Positions 43,261-55,004 of a DNA stretch of 64,000 nucleotides are shown here, piece by piece (within the stretch, counting starts at the first letter, position 1; each line of letters begins with the position of its first letter). The notes beneath the pieces were generated by a model. It saw only the letters and a list, made by a program, of their open reading frames with translations. It did not search any database and had not been told where the DNA came from. The stretch comes from Megaustenia siamemsis (lineage: Eukaryota > Mollusca > Gastropoda > Stylommatophora > Ariophantidae), in NCBI GenBank assembly GCA_032433765.1, contig JAVIAB010000051.1, positions 53,057,328 to 53,121,327 on the forward strand, read 5' to 3'. A program made the position numbers and the translations under genes.

Positions 43261-44939
43261 TCGGTTAATTGTAACAATTTAACTGAAGAGTATAATCAAG
43301 TAATAACTGTTGCTAACTTGTCAAATTTTAACCAAATAATTTATTTTTAGCAGTCCAAGTTTGTGTAACGTGCTGTCCAACTTGAACGTAACTGAGTAAC
43401 GTTGAGTTTTTTCTATCTGACAGAAACAACGTCACGTAAAGCAGCCGAAAAAGAAACTACAGAATAAGTAGCATCAGAAAGCCGAACTTGAAAAGTGCAC
43501 ATCAAGTTGGAAATACTTGAGAAATGCACAGGAGAAAGAACCCCACTATCTCAGCTAAAAACTAACACTTATACTAACGAATACATAAATTTAATATTAC
43601 TATATTATAAGTAACGAATACATAAATTTAATAATAACTATATTATAAGTAACGAATACATAAATTTAATAATAACTATATTATACTAACTAAGACATTA
43701 TATTTTCTCCAGGTTCTTACCATCCATTGCTCTACAATGTTCCCAAATGTGTACACTCTGAGTTCTTTTCGTTTTTTTTTAATAATTTAACCCTTCTTTC
43801 CACCTCCCCCTTTTAAAAACAACCTTTGACACGAGACGAGAATCGAATCAATGTTCATGTGATTGACAAACGGCCAATTGAATGGAAAGTGTCGACCCAC
43901 GACAAACAAGAAAAGGCATTTTCAAATATTGCGTCAATAGACGAAAAAGTAAATAAACAGAGAAGAGATCACATTATTTTAAACTTTCTACAATGCTTCC
44001 CTTTCTCCGATTGTTCAAGTCGAATGTAAAACTACATTCTCGATTAGACCTGCATGTATTTGTTGTATAAGTGGAGACACATAATACATCCACAGCGATC
44101 TATATATTTACAAAGGCCAGTGGGCAGAAAATAAAACCAGAAAACCTTCCAAGGAGCGTGACGTTATTAGCTATAGCAGTTACAGACGACCGACGTCACT
44201 CTACTCACAATCGCCCCTGCTCGAAAGGCTGAAAACGTCACCATAATTGGAGTCTTCCGTGAATTTTCTGTCAGGCCCGTGGACCTTTGTAAATCTATAG
44301 ATGGGTATGACTAAAAGCATTGTCAAAAATACTATCAAAAATAAATAATAACGATCTGACAGTTCAAACACGTGGCACACATCGGCAGCCCCGGAGAGAT
44401 AACATGACCTAAATAAATCTGATTGGCTCAGTTACCACCAACATTGGTTGGCTCTAGAAGTTGCACGCGCTCTTGTTGATGCAAGTGAGCTCAGACAAAG
44501 TGAAGTGAACCTAAAGTAAGTGCGATAAGTGAACATTCCAAAGTAACACATTCAGATTAAGGTAACTCATCGCAATATGAACCAGTGGTTCCAAAACTTT
44601 ATCTGACCAACAACTCATTCTCATTGCTTCCAATAGTTTCATAAACTCATTCTCATTGCTTCCAATGGTCCCATAAACTATCTATCTTTCTTTCGCCTGA
44701 AGGATCGTCTATATCTGCAATGTCGTTTCCTGTATAAATGTCACTGTCATTTATAATTCTTGCAGTGACCCATATAGTTTTGTCTGTAGTGTTGTGTCTA
44801 CGGACAAATGGATTTTCCTCAGTCAGTCTTGAAGTATGTGTTCAGCAGTCTGGGGCGCCTGTCAACATGTTCATGTGGTTGAGGTGCCGATCTTGAATTC
44901 TGTATACATGTGACTGTGGAGTTGATTATGCCATGCGTA
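43261..44939. other. Spacer; a short tandem repeat and a possible promoter-like patch
   Basis: A 37/38-bp repeat (taacgaatacataaatttaa, then taataactatattataag; about 3 copies) lies at about 43575-43690. Around 44420-44515 two ATTGG boxes precede an aaagtaagtg donor-like site. A 67-codon frame at 43826-44029 and other frames have no recognisable domain. A 30-bp partial duplication (aactcattctcattgcttcc) lies at about 44604-44665. Confidence 0.4.
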
Positions 44940-45057
44940 TAATGATAACTAGCTTGGTGTCATGGCATGGCAAACAGTCAACAACACAACTGATACGATG
45001 CACTGTAGATAAAAGATTGTGGAAGGACATGATCGCCTACGCTAACCGGTATGGTAC

Positions 45058-45119
<62 letters not shown>

Positions 45120-45120
45120 A
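44940..45120 (+). mobile_element. LINE family 3, 3' end with long (GAT)n tail
   Basis: It shares gcttggtgtcatggcatggc, caaacagtcaacaacac, and the ggaaggacatgatcgcctac block with the 40100 copy. It ends at ggtatggtacatgatgatga. The (GAT)n tail fills about 45058-45119. Confidence 0.8.
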
Positions 45121-45239
45121 ACCTGTTCCCATCTATTCATATTATGAAAAGCATCTTGATTTATCTTGTGGTTTTCTGCTTGATTTGATTATCTGTTTCT
45201 ACTGATGATATGTAACTGCTGCATCTGGTTGTGTGCTTG

Positions 45240-45299
45240 TTGTGGCTTCCTTTGCCAGCTGATCTTCTCTATCTCTCTCTCTGTCTCTCTCTCTCTCTG

Positions 45300-45366
<67 letters not shown>

Positions 45367-45640
45367 CCATCTATCTATCTCTCGTTTCTTAGTATTCCAC
45401 AATGAGATGGGATCTTCTGAAAGGCGACCATATGGTGCTTGCAGAGTTCATTCAATAAGGTCTGCAGTTATGATTTTCGGGATTGTAGTGCCTGGAGTGC
45501 TGGTCTTGCATCTGTCAAAAACACTACAGGCTGTGGGCTAAGATTACTGTTCAGCAGTTTTTCATTGCCATCTTTATTCATCGTCATTATAACAATATTC
45601 CCCTGTTGCTATTTTATTCATATTTTTAATGTTGTTTTAG
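45240..45640 (-). mobile_element. RNase H fragment of a LINE, split by a microsatellite
   Basis: The sequence matches 52850-53126 (minus), which encodes a retroelement RNase H domain. Shared blocks include cttcctttgccag, the caatgagatgggatc block, and gcagagttcattcaataagg. In this copy a (CT)n/(CTAT)n tract of about 115 bp (45268-45385) sits inside the region coding the C-terminal motif. The remainder is decayed. The forward 188-codon frame at 45439-46005 is an antisense by-product. Confidence 0.72.
45268..45385. repeat. (CT)n/(CTAT)n microsatellite inside an RNase H copy
   Basis: A CTCT/GTCT stretch is followed by about 14 CTAT units and a short CT tail. Confidence 0.95.
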
Positions 45641-48159
45641 TATTTTATGTATGCTCCTGCTTCCCCAATTTTACCGCATTCTGTGCTGATCCATCTGTGT
45701 ACACACGAACCCAAAGATCTTGTGGTTATTCTTCATCCAAGAAACTGAGAGTGATTGTTTTGCGCTGTAGACTATCTTGTTCCTCTTTTTACAAGTATTC
45801 CTTTCACTTTTGTCCGTATTTGTATTGGCAATTCGGATTCCTCTGTCCAGGTGGTAGGTTCTGGTATGGGCAGCAGGAAACTCTTGACAAAAAAATGGCC
45901 ACTCTTGGCATGTCTGATTTGTGTCTACAAATTCATTTGGATTGGTGGATAAAACTGATTCTCTTAAATAAGGGGTTAAGGCATAAACATGCGAAGCTGC
46001 AGTAAAGCTGAATGCGAGGAAAAATAAAAAAAATAGAAAAAAATGGTATGTTAGAAGCTTTACGTGATAAGTGGACGACACAGACTAAACGACGTTTCGG
46101 CCCAATAGGCCTTCATGCAGGAACAAACAAACAAAAAAAAACACACACACAAAACTAATAACGAAACAACCAAAACAAAAACAATGGAAATGTGTTAAAG
46201 AAAACAAAATTATCTATCCTGTGTGTAAACAGAGGTCAAAACGAAAAGGAAACAGCAACCCAGAGCGGCTGTCGTGAACGTATAGAAACGTGCAGAAATG
46301 TGCGCAAATGCACACAGAACCAGAACAGTTCACACAGGGGTCAGTGTGCAAACACAAAGGAGAAAGAAAAGAACAGCAGACCAACAGGTGCTCAAAAGGC
46401 AGCAAGAGAGTGGGGTCCAATAAAAACAAATAAGGGGTAAGGAGCACAGAAAAAAGGTATAGAGGAGGTATTTTGTTTTTCCTTTTTTTCTGGTAAAATT
46501 AGAAGGGATCAAAGAGAAAAGCAAAACCCGTAGCCAAAAATGCTGACTGAGGTCGGATATTTTGTACTAAAAGACGAAAACAACGCACCTTTTTTAAGCT
46601 ACAACTCGGTGAATCAGCGTTCATTTTACGCTTTATATAATGGCGGAGTCTTTCATTCGTTGCCTCACTCGACGGCTATACATTGTAACGTCGTTACTCT
46701 TCATCTTTTAAGCAAGTTATGTAGGCATAGATGCGTTGTGTTGTTGTTTACAAGCTGTAAGAAGTGCGCCTTTTCGACTAAATACTTTCCACTTCAATTT
46801 GGCATTTTTGTAGTACAGAGTTGCTATCCGTTTAGATTCCATTTGCACGTCTGTTAATAAAAGCGCCTCGAAGCGGTCGTGAAGGACCTGGACAGATTTG
46901 GACAGAGGTCGTGTTTACCTATAAACTAAATAAGCTATATCTTAGGCCAAACATTCCGAGGGCACAAATTTGTATGATTTGGTTTGAAAGCACACATTTT
47001 TTTTCATACCAGTATATGACTTTATGTATTGTGAGATCTTCTGGTGTTAATTTTTATGAGGAAAGTTCAAGGTGGGGGGAGGCCTCAAAGTTTATTTTAT
47101 TTTAAGGACTTACCCAGTCTAAATCAGGCATTGGATGTGGGCCACCGATTCTGGTCCACTATGAGTTGCTAATCGCTATCAGCACTGTTACTGATAAGCA
47201 CCTTCTACTAGCCCTACAAAGAAGGAAGAGAAATAATCGTCGAGCAAACGAAACAGCAGCAGAGTAGAAAAAGCCCATCTTCAACCAACACTACACATGT
47301 CGACGATGGTCTACAACACCAATTACTGTGGCTATAACTGTCACTTTGAGAATCATAGGCTGAAGAAATTCAGAGAATTGGTAACGATTTTACACTTCAA
47401 GAGCCTTTACCTAGAGGAGAGTTCATTGCCCTACCAATGACTGGAGCTATACCTACCACTTTGGGAATCATAGGTTGAAGGAATCCGTAAATGTGTTAAA
47501 GATTTCACACTTCTAGAGACATTATCAGCGTCATCAAGCCAGTGTAGAATTATTTGATCAAGGGGTTTGTTTAAGAACATTTCCTGCGGGATATCCTGCC
47601 AGAAATGTCAATAGGTTATTAATAATTCATCAATTCTGGTGAATTTTGCCTCCCAGTATAACCAATTTAATATATTTGTGTCTGTAGTCTATTGTAATTT
47701 GGACTGAGAACATCAAGAACTGAAAGTTAACTTTATAATCTGTATTCTACTGAATTCATCTTTCTATACGTTATTTTATTTTATTTTTTTTTTATATATA
47801 GTCTGTTGAAATCAAAACTACTCTTGAGTATGACTGACTGGTTGGCAATGGTTACATAAACCGCACTTCTGTAGGTCCAGCAGCAATACGTGATGCCTTA
47901 TAGAGAGGGTTATGAATGATAACTGCTTTGAAGAAGAGCACTAGCCGTCTCACCTTCTTTTCATGCGACATAAGTACGCGGAGTTGGCCTATCAGTTGAC
48001 AGCATTTCACTGCTATCTTCCCACCACAATAACGTTATGTAATATTCGACAACCTTCAACTCATTACGGGTACTCTCGTTACCGCTAAAATTACAAAACT
48101 ACAAACATATGGGTATGTCATTTTCTTTATTACATTTATTATTTAACTTCGTTTTTTTA

Positions 48160-48200
<41 letters not shown>

Positions 48201-48570
48201 GTTTCCTCACGGATAACTTCGTCTTTGTTGTAAATTATAATTTTTAACATGAAACAGAAAATAGAGAGTAAAACTGATCATTGACTGGAAATAAATCGTT
48301 GGTGCATTCTAAAGGATCGAGAGAATCATCATTATCATCATGTAGTCTGTAGAGGAGAGAACGTCGCTCTGTTGATGCCTGTCTGAATGTCTCTCCTTGC
48401 TCATCTGCGCCGTCTGTGTTTTATAAGTAAAAAATCCCTGATGTCTTGCTCCAGTCGTTTCATAAATCGACCCTTCTCTGTATGTTTTTCTTCTGAAACT
48501 GTGTCCTGTCTTCTATTGTTCTTTCAAGGTAAGCATGACATCTAATGTGGCCAACAAATCATTAATGTTA
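45641..48570. other. Long stretch without a recognisable gene
   Basis: Frames at 45671-46081 (-), 46192-46524 and 46540-46857 (+, 105 codons) show no domain. A diverged tandem duplication of about 93 bp (offset about 116 bp) lies at 47319-47412 and 47435-47527 (actttgagaatcataggctg versus actttgggaatcataggttg). An (ATT)n tract is at about 48163-48201. An A-rich block near 46120-46190 follows a cgtttcggcccaataggcc motif. Confidence 0.45.
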
Positions 48571-48577
48571 TTTGCCT

Positions 48578-48655
48578 AATGTTGAGAAGATATAATAGTT
48601 TGCTATTCTTAGTTTTATCCCTAAGAATAACAAAATGTTATATCTTCTCAACATT
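48578..48655. repeat. Inverted repeat at the 5' junction of a LINE copy
   Basis: Left arm 48578-48612 and right arm 48621-48655 are reverse complements over 35 bp with three mismatches. They are separated by 8 bp. The right arm is the start of LINE sequence (ttatatcttctcaacatt). Confidence 0.85.
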
Positions 48656-49081
48656 CCTACATGGTGCAGAAACATGGACATTAGACATGAAAACAGAACT
48701 GAAAATTGAAGCCTTTGAAATGTGGATTTATAGAAGATTGGGTAGAATTGAATGTAAAGAAAATGAAGCAAAAGATGAAGTCTTTAAACAACTGAAAATG
48801 AGAAGAGAATTACTAAACACAATTCAAACAAGACAAATAAGATTTTTGGGACATATTATAAAGATTCAGCAGACTTTTAAAAGTAATGTTGGAAGGGAAA
48901 TTACACGGTAAAAGAAGCAGAGGCAGATCAAGACTAACATGGACGACAAACATAAAAAATTGGACCTCAAATTAATCAGCCAATGATAATCTGCACCATC
49001 AAGGCAAGAGACAGAATAGAATGGTGCTCCATGGTAGCCGACATTCGAAGCTGAGAGAGACGGCACTCAATGAATGAATGA
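48621..49081 (+). mobile_element. LINE family 1, 3' portion, with 5' fold-back
   Basis: The frame 48579-48911 contains KCYIFSTFLHGAETWTLDMK, MWIYRRLGRIECKENEAKDE, and MRRELLNTIQTRQIRFLGHI. A shifted frame continues to the usual end, with a (TGAA)n tail at about 49069-49081. It is collinear with 60550-60950. The first 35 bp are also present in inverted form immediately upstream. Confidence 0.85.
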
Positions 49082-49099
49082 ATTTAATTCACCTACCAG

Positions 49100-49456
49100 C
49101 ACCAGAGCTGGAAGTTATCAGCGACCTGCAGCTGATGGCTTGCGCCAGGATGGGTGAACCAAAATCATCCAGACCCTGCTTCACCTCTCCGTGGTGCCTC
49201 CAGCAACAGACTAACCTGTCTAGTCTGGCCAAGCGTGCAGGGATCGAAGAGGGAAGACAACCCGGTACTCAAAAATGTCGTGCTGAAGTCGGATGTGTTG
49301 GGCCGAAAGGCGCAAATATAACAGTTATAACAGCAAACCACAACACAACGCAGACACGTCCACTACGTCCTTGTAAGGGCGGATGATGAAGAGGAATATT
49401 CTAGTCTACCACGATACTCTAGAATACTTTAGTCATCGTGCGAACGCAACCAACCA
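49100..49456 (+). mobile_element. Family B interspersed repeat, longest intact copy
   Basis: About 357 bp from ccagagctggaagttatcag to cgaacgcaaccaacc. It is the reference for the family because the 39418 copy is nearly identical over its 3' half. No open frame is shared between copies, so it is probably a SINE-like or 3'-LINE-derived non-coding element. It lies directly after a LINE family 1 tail. Confidence 0.82.
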
Positions 49457-51057
49457 ATTTACTTATCAGTTTTAGTTCCTTTTATTTTCTTCATTTCATT
49501 TTTTTAATGCTTATGTTGGTTCTTTTGTCTGTTTGCGATATTTGAAGATTAGTCTCAAAAACACATTTCACCAAACACATTTTTGCGTCAGTTTTTGCAG
49601 AGCATAAACAGATCAATGAAATATTTGAGGTTGAAGTAACAAAGTAAACTTTGTTAAATTCCACATTGAATTATCTCTTAATGGTAAATTGTTGTTTTAG
49701 CTAATTTTTAACTAATAATTATGTTGTATCCAGGGAGTTTGTTTACTCTTGTTTTTTTTTTCTAGTGTTTGTTTTATATTCACTGAATTATGTGTCTGTG
49801 CTTAGGTCTCTCGGACGTTATCCTTTTATATATTATGTTTTTCGGTCTGCACGTCTACTTGCCTGTTTGTCTATCATCTTTCACATATATTTTGTGTGAG
49901 TGTTGGTCTAGCGGGAGCTGCTATACACAATTTCAGCTCTTTTTTTTCTGTTTCTAAAGGCTGTACTCAGGGTTAGTTAGTTGAAAAGCTCCCACAAAAA
50001 AAATATCACTCCAAAGGTAATAGTAAAAGGATATATAGCTGAGATTTGTTGTCACGATTTTCTCATTTCTGGTGACATTTGACCTTTCACACAAGAATCA
50101 CTGGCGGGCAAATTTTCTTTTTGGGTGATTTTCTAAAAGCGAGTCCATTGAGAGATTGGGCATTGAAACTGATATACACGAAAGATCTATTCCTTTATTT
50201 TTCGCTTGGTCTTTGGTAGTATCAATTCTTGATAGTGTCACATATAACTGATCGCATAAAATGCCAGACCACCAAGGTCAAAACAACTACCCGAAATATT
50301 AGGCCTTTTTTGTGACTTATAAATAAAAGTAAGGATATTATAAATATCCCAAAAATGGGATAAAATTATAGCGCGTCCACTCATAGCCAGAATACAAAAT
50401 GAAGACTTCTTTTTTAATGTTCTACTAATTAATCAAACTACAAACAACCGTTATAACCTTTGAGACCTTTTATTTCGTTATGTCCAAATGTTAAAGGCAT
50501 CCTCTGTCTATTTGTAGCTTCGAGAACGTGCCAGTGTAAAGGTGGTATTTGTTGACATCGTTCAACTTTATCATGGAAAAATATCAGCTGTACATCATTA
50601 ATAATGCATTTAATATAACGTTTCATAAAACATATTTAATTACACATGTAAAATGTACACATGTAAAATAGGCACGTGTACGAATTTGGTATGATGGAAT
50701 ATGTAAAAATGGTGCAAATAATTAGCACGAAATGTAAATAAAGTGATGAACACAGATGCAGAGAGAACACATTGTGGCAAATTGTTAGTTATTTCACGTT
50801 TGTTTTTAATCTGCTCTCCACGGAACATTGTTGCGGCTTTACAAGTGTCTCTAAAATATTGACTTTCCGTTCGCGTTTCCACAGTGGCGGGTGCATGTAC
50901 AATGATGAACAGAGTCTGGTGCTGTGGCTGGAAACAAACTATGACTTGACTAGAGCACAATATGGTAATACGTCACGATATTGCTGTATGGCATATGTGC
51001 CCATGCTATCGACCATGATATCCAATACTTTATGTCGTTGACAGATATATGGTCAGA
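49457..51057. other. AT-rich spacer, no gene
   Basis: Small frames at 50438-51041 lack motifs. A short duplication of acacatgtaaaat lies near 50641-50668. Confidence 0.5.
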
Positions 51058-51071
51058 TATATGACCAACAT

Positions 51072-51333
51072 AGGAAGCCGCGATAGCTCAGTGATTACTG
51101 AACTGGACTACAAAGGACAAGAGGTAGGGTGCGATCCCAACCGACGGCTTCCGGTTTCACCCAGCCTTAAATGGGTACCGGATTATTTTCTGGGAAAGTA
51201 AAGCGGCACGAGCGTAATACCGACCACATAACCCCAAAAACCATGTGCTGAAAGTCTGTAAAATGTATGGTCACTAACACCATATTTCCCTATTCGCCAC
51301 TTGGCGTGACGGGGGCACTTTACTTTTTTTTAC
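51072..51333 (+). mobile_element. SINE family A with 14-bp TSD
   Basis: The head carries gatagctcagtgattactg and a B box with one change (gggtgcgatccc). The body is typical and the tail is gcactttacttttttttac. A 14-bp direct repeat with one mismatch, tatatgaccaacat/tatatgatcaacat, lies at 51058-51071 and 51334-51347. Confidence 0.92.
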
Positions 51334-51352
51334 TATATGATCAACATCTCCC

Positions 51353-51400
51353 TTCCCCCCCCTCCCCCCCACCCCCCCCCCCCACCACACACACACTCCA
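51353..51400. repeat. C-rich and CA-rich simple sequence
   Basis: Long C runs followed by a CACACA tract. Confidence 0.85.
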
Positions 51401-51620
51401 AAGGAAATGTATTTGTCCATTTTCAGAGGCTAAGCAACGCTTAAATGTACATAAACATGAACAGCAAGCAGCTTATCAGAATAACGAACGAACGTCAAAT
51501 AATTTGAAATACAAAAAGGTGCGGGGCAGGGATGCATCCTTTCTCCATCCAGTTCAAAATCTATGCTGGTAATATCATGATAAATGTCAGAAACTATGAC
51601 AGAAATTCGACCCTTTCACA

Positions 51621-51947
51621 TTCTTTTTTTTTTCGTTCGCCAGCTTTGACCTCTTACGAAGTCCCTAGAGACTAGGAATTGTATTGTGCGTGTTAATCCG
51701 TTTAACCCTGGCAGCCGTGTGCACAGGGGTCCCTCACCGCACAGGCAGATAACTCAGACTTCGAAGGTACTCATATTTTTTCGTCCCTGAGTAATTGACG
51801 TTTCAAGCCGGGCCTCGCTGCTGAGACCAGAGGTGGTTACCGCAGAGAGAAATCATAAATAAAAATCCCAACTGGTGTGGCCGGGATTTGAACCCAAAAT
51901 CTCTCTGTTTCGAGGCCGGCGTCTTGCATCGAGACCAACCAGTCCCC
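51621..51947 (-). mobile_element. SINE family C (tRNA-derived), with 11-bp TSD
   Basis: On the minus strand a head (tggttggtctcgatgcaaga) is followed by a good B box (gggttcaaatcccgg) about 45 bp on. The body contains aacgtcaattactc, the cctccgaagtc-type block, and cctgtgtgcacacggctgcc-like sequence. It ends agctggcgaacgaaaaa. The 11-bp direct repeat accctttcaca lies at 51610-51620 and 51948-51958. Other copies: 53637 and 63645. Confidence 0.9.
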
Positions 51948-52009
51948 ACCCTTTCACACTAATCCTCCTCTCAAACAGTCAAAAGGGATTAAAATAGACG
52001 AATTAGTAT

Positions 52010-52760
52010 TTTTTTTAAAAACCAGTGAAGAACAAATTTCCATCTAAACATACAGAAAACTAAGACAATGCCCACTGACAAAACAAAATTTAAATACAAA
52101 AATCATCATCAACAGCGAAGAGCTTGTAATTGTAACAAACGATGAATATTTGGAATCTGTAGTAACTAACAATGAAAACTGTCAGAAAAAGATCAACAGC
52201 AGATTAGCAATAAAACTGCCAAAATTAAATGCCAAGAAGAAAATGTGACACAATACCAACAATACAGAACAATTAAACTTACTGAGATGTATCTTCCCTA
52301 TAGCAACATATGGTTGTGAATCATGGACAATCTCTCACGCAGCAAGGAAGAAGATCAATTCATTTAAAACACAATGCTGAAGAAAAATCTTTGGGATGTC
52401 TTAGATAACGAATAACGATCAATTAAGAGATATGAGATATTTTAAATGTTAAAAGAACTGGTTTATAAACACAATTCTACGAAGGAAATTAAAATACAAT
52501 GGCCTTGTCAAAAGACAGAGCGGCCTGGAAAGAACAATAATGGAAGGCATGGTTCCTGGGCGACGCATTAATGGAGACCAAGAAGAAGGTGGTTTCAAGT
52601 TATCAGAGAGACCTTGGACATGTCAACAGAAGAAGTGGGTGATCAGGCTAGAGACGAAGATTCTTTCAGACGGGCTGTGGTGAATGTAACGTTTTACCAA
52701 AAACATGCTACCTGATGATGAGGTAACGCCTGAGACTTTGTTGGTAAGGAAATAATGTTC
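52010..52760 (+). mobile_element. LINE family 7, 3' portion
   Basis: Decayed coding in several frames: an RT6-like NLHLNIQKTKTM near 52025, FPIATYGCESWTISHAARKK near 52290-52345, and a KYNGLVKRQSGLERTIMEGM-like stretch near 52495-52550. It ends with a segment (agattctttcagacgggctg) shared with 53985-54290. A short (TGATGA) tail is at 52713-52722. Confidence 0.75.
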
Positions 52761-52821
52761 CGCAGTTGAAATTCGACCCTCCATTCACGTGGTTAACAAA
52801 AAAAGGCGATGAGCACTAACA

Positions 52822-53140
52822 AGCAATCTTTAAATGCGCACAGCTTCCTTTGCCAGCAGATCTACTTTCTCGTTTCCTGGAATTCCACAGTGAGATGGGA
52901 TCCACTGCAGGGCGACCTTATGATAATTGCAGAGTTCAATTAACAAGGTCTGCAGATGTGGCAATTTTCTGGATTGTAGTGCCTGAAGTGCTGATCTTCC
53001 ATCTGTCAGAAACAATTCAGGCTGCGGGCTGAGATTACTGTACAACAGTTTTTCTTTTGCCAACTTTATTGCTTGGATTTCTGCATCGTGATTGTGACAA
53101 TAATTCCCTGTTGCTATTGTATTCATATCCCAAATGTTAT
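52822..53140 (-). mobile_element. RNase H domain fragment of a LINE, minus strand
   Basis: A 98-codon minus-strand frame (53126-52830) reads HDAEIQAIKLAKEKL, then ELFLTDGRSALQAL, then VALQWIPSHCGIPGNEKVDL and LAKEAV. These are the second (Glu), third (Asp) and C-terminal (SHxGIxGNexvD) motifs of RNase H type I as found in I/Jockey-group LINEs. The first TDGS motif is missing, so it is a fragment. The TDS of the third motif appears as TDG. A decayed homologue lies at 45240. Confidence 0.85.
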
Positions 53141-53170
53141 TTGGGTACTCTTTGTGTGGTTATGCAGATG

Positions 53171-53262
53171 ATTGTGTGAATGTATACAAAAAGATGACGT
53201 AGTTAATTGTGTGAATGTGTACATATTGATGACGTAGATAATTGTGTGAATGTGTACAAAGG
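53171..53262. repeat. 35-bp tandem repeat, 2.6 copies
   Basis: Units attgtgtgaatgtgtacat, then attgatgacgtagata, lie between the RNase H and LINE 4 fragments. Confidence 0.88.
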
Positions 53263-53636
53263 TTGTGCCACCAACACCAGACGTGAATTCTAGACACAAG
53301 AACAATAACAAAATTAACCACTACCGAAATTAAATGTGTTAGATGCATGACAGAAAACAACCTGAGAGATAAGATCAGAAAAAAAGAACAGAGAAAAAAG
53401 CTAGGAATAATTTCCGCTATTGAATACATATAAACACAACAGATACAATGGTTTAGCCACGCGTTACGACAAAAAGGTCAAAATACAACACAACGAGCTT
53501 TCCATAAACGTTGCGAGAACAATAGACCGACGATTCGACCACGAAATAGATTATTAGAGAAATATTAGAAACACCGTGAAAAATCACAGTAGCAGAGACC
53601 AATAGAAGAGCAAAACCGCAAATTACATCTCCCCTA
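53263..53636 (+). mobile_element. LINE family 4, 3' end, truncated by a SINE
   Basis: It shares gttgtgccaccaacaccag, tagatgcatgacagaaaaca, gagagataagatcagaaa, and caaattacatctcccct with 18810-19200. The expected final gacgctgaaagg is absent; SINE family C begins at this point. Confidence 0.75.
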
Positions 53637-53980
53637 GGGAGATTGGTTGGTCTCGAGGCAAGACGCCGGCCTCGAGACAGAGAGGTTGTGGTTTCAAATT
53701 CCGGCTGCACCAGTTTGGATTTTTATTTATGATTTCTCTCTACGGCAACCACTTCTGGTCTCAGCAGCGAGGCCCGGCTTGAAACGTCAATTACTCATCG
53801 ACGGAAAAAATATGAGTACCTCCGAAGTCGGAGTTATCTGCCTGTGCGGCGAGGGACCCCTGTGCACACGGCTGCCAGGGGAAAATGGATTAACACGCAA
53901 AATTCAATTCCTAGTCTCTAGGGACTTCATCAGAGTTGAAAGCTGGCGAACGCAACAACAACAACAACAACAAAAAGAGC
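53637..53980 (+). mobile_element. SINE family C, full length
   Basis: The head is ggttggtctcgaggcaagac, with a damaged B box (ggtttcaaattcc). The body matches 51621-51947 (minus). It ends agctggcgaacgcaacaac with an (AAC)n tail. It separates LINE family 4 from LINE family 7 sequence. Confidence 0.85.
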
Positions 53981-53984
53981 AGTA

Positions 53985-54290
53985 AAGACATAATAAAAGA
54001 TTTAAACATTAAAAATAACTAAACTTATAAATACCATTCAACAGAGGAAATTAAAGTGCAATAGTCTTGTCAAAAGACAGCGGGCTGGAAAAAAAATAAT
54101 GAAAGGCTTGGTTCTAGGATGACGCATCATGGGAAGACCAAGAAGAAGGTGGATTCAAGACATCAAGGAGACCATGAACATGACAATTGAAAAAGGGGAA
54201 GATTCGGTCCAATATATAGATTCTTTCAGACGGGCTGTGGTGATTGCTACGTTCTGCAAAGAACATGCGACCTAATGATGACTCTTGCCG
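53985..54290 (+). mobile_element. LINE family 7, 3' end
   Basis: It aligns with 52455-52725: accattcaacagaggaaatt, cttgtcaaaagacagcg, agaccaagaagaaggtgg, then agattctttcagacgggctg. It ends catgcgacctaatgatgac. Confidence 0.8.
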
Positions 54291-55004
54291 AAGCTACTTA
54301 CAGATTGTAAACTGTGTTGAGATCTTATGTGTGATCCAACAGCAGGCTGAAGTATTAATAGATACTGTCGAATACAATAATAGTGGTCTTATAAGAGGTT
54401 ATTGGATACATTCAGCTTCATCGTTCTAAATTAGCTTACTATGCATGCGTCTTCATAACAAGATTTTCGATATTGGTGAAAGACATTGGCGCTTGTCCTA
54501 AAAGTTGTTATCTTATTTCAAATCACACTTCAACACGATAGAGATAAATTATGGTTGACAAAGTAGGGACATTTTGTTCGTGGACATTTAAAAAAATAAT
54601 TTAGCACTAACGAAAATCCAAAATATCTTTCGCCCTTGACACTTGGACCGTTAACTTCTGTCTGATCTATCTATCTATCTATCTAGGCCTAGAGTTTTTT
54701 TATGTTTTAAAAACGTTAGAGAGACATGTCGAGGTGTATTGATTTGTGACATCTGTCATTCTCCTACTAAGATGCATGTCATATTTGCTTCAATAAATCA
54801 TCTAAATAACTAAGGGATGGAAAGGGGGAAAAGGGGGGGGGGGAAGGGGGGAATGTGAACATGATATAAATTGTAATCGGTTTAGAATATCGTTCGCAGC
54901 TGGCAAGTGTCAACCTAAACCTCGTGTTCACGCAGTCTAGATAACGAATTAGTTTCACTTCTTTCAAAGTCCTGCATTCTACTCATATCTCTGATGTTGT
55001 TAAT
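54291..55004. other. Spacer, no gene
   Basis: A (CTAT)n stretch at about 54666-54686 and a G-rich run at about 54822-54850 are the only distinctive features. Confidence 0.55.

Noticed and set aside
45439..46005. 188-codon forward ORF as a host membrane protein
   Set aside because: Its first half is antisense to a decayed RNase H fragment, and its Cys/Phe-rich composition has no recognisable domain.
46540..46857. 105-codon ORF
   Set aside because: No homology or motif recognised, and no nearby splice sites or regulatory context; length is compatible with chance.
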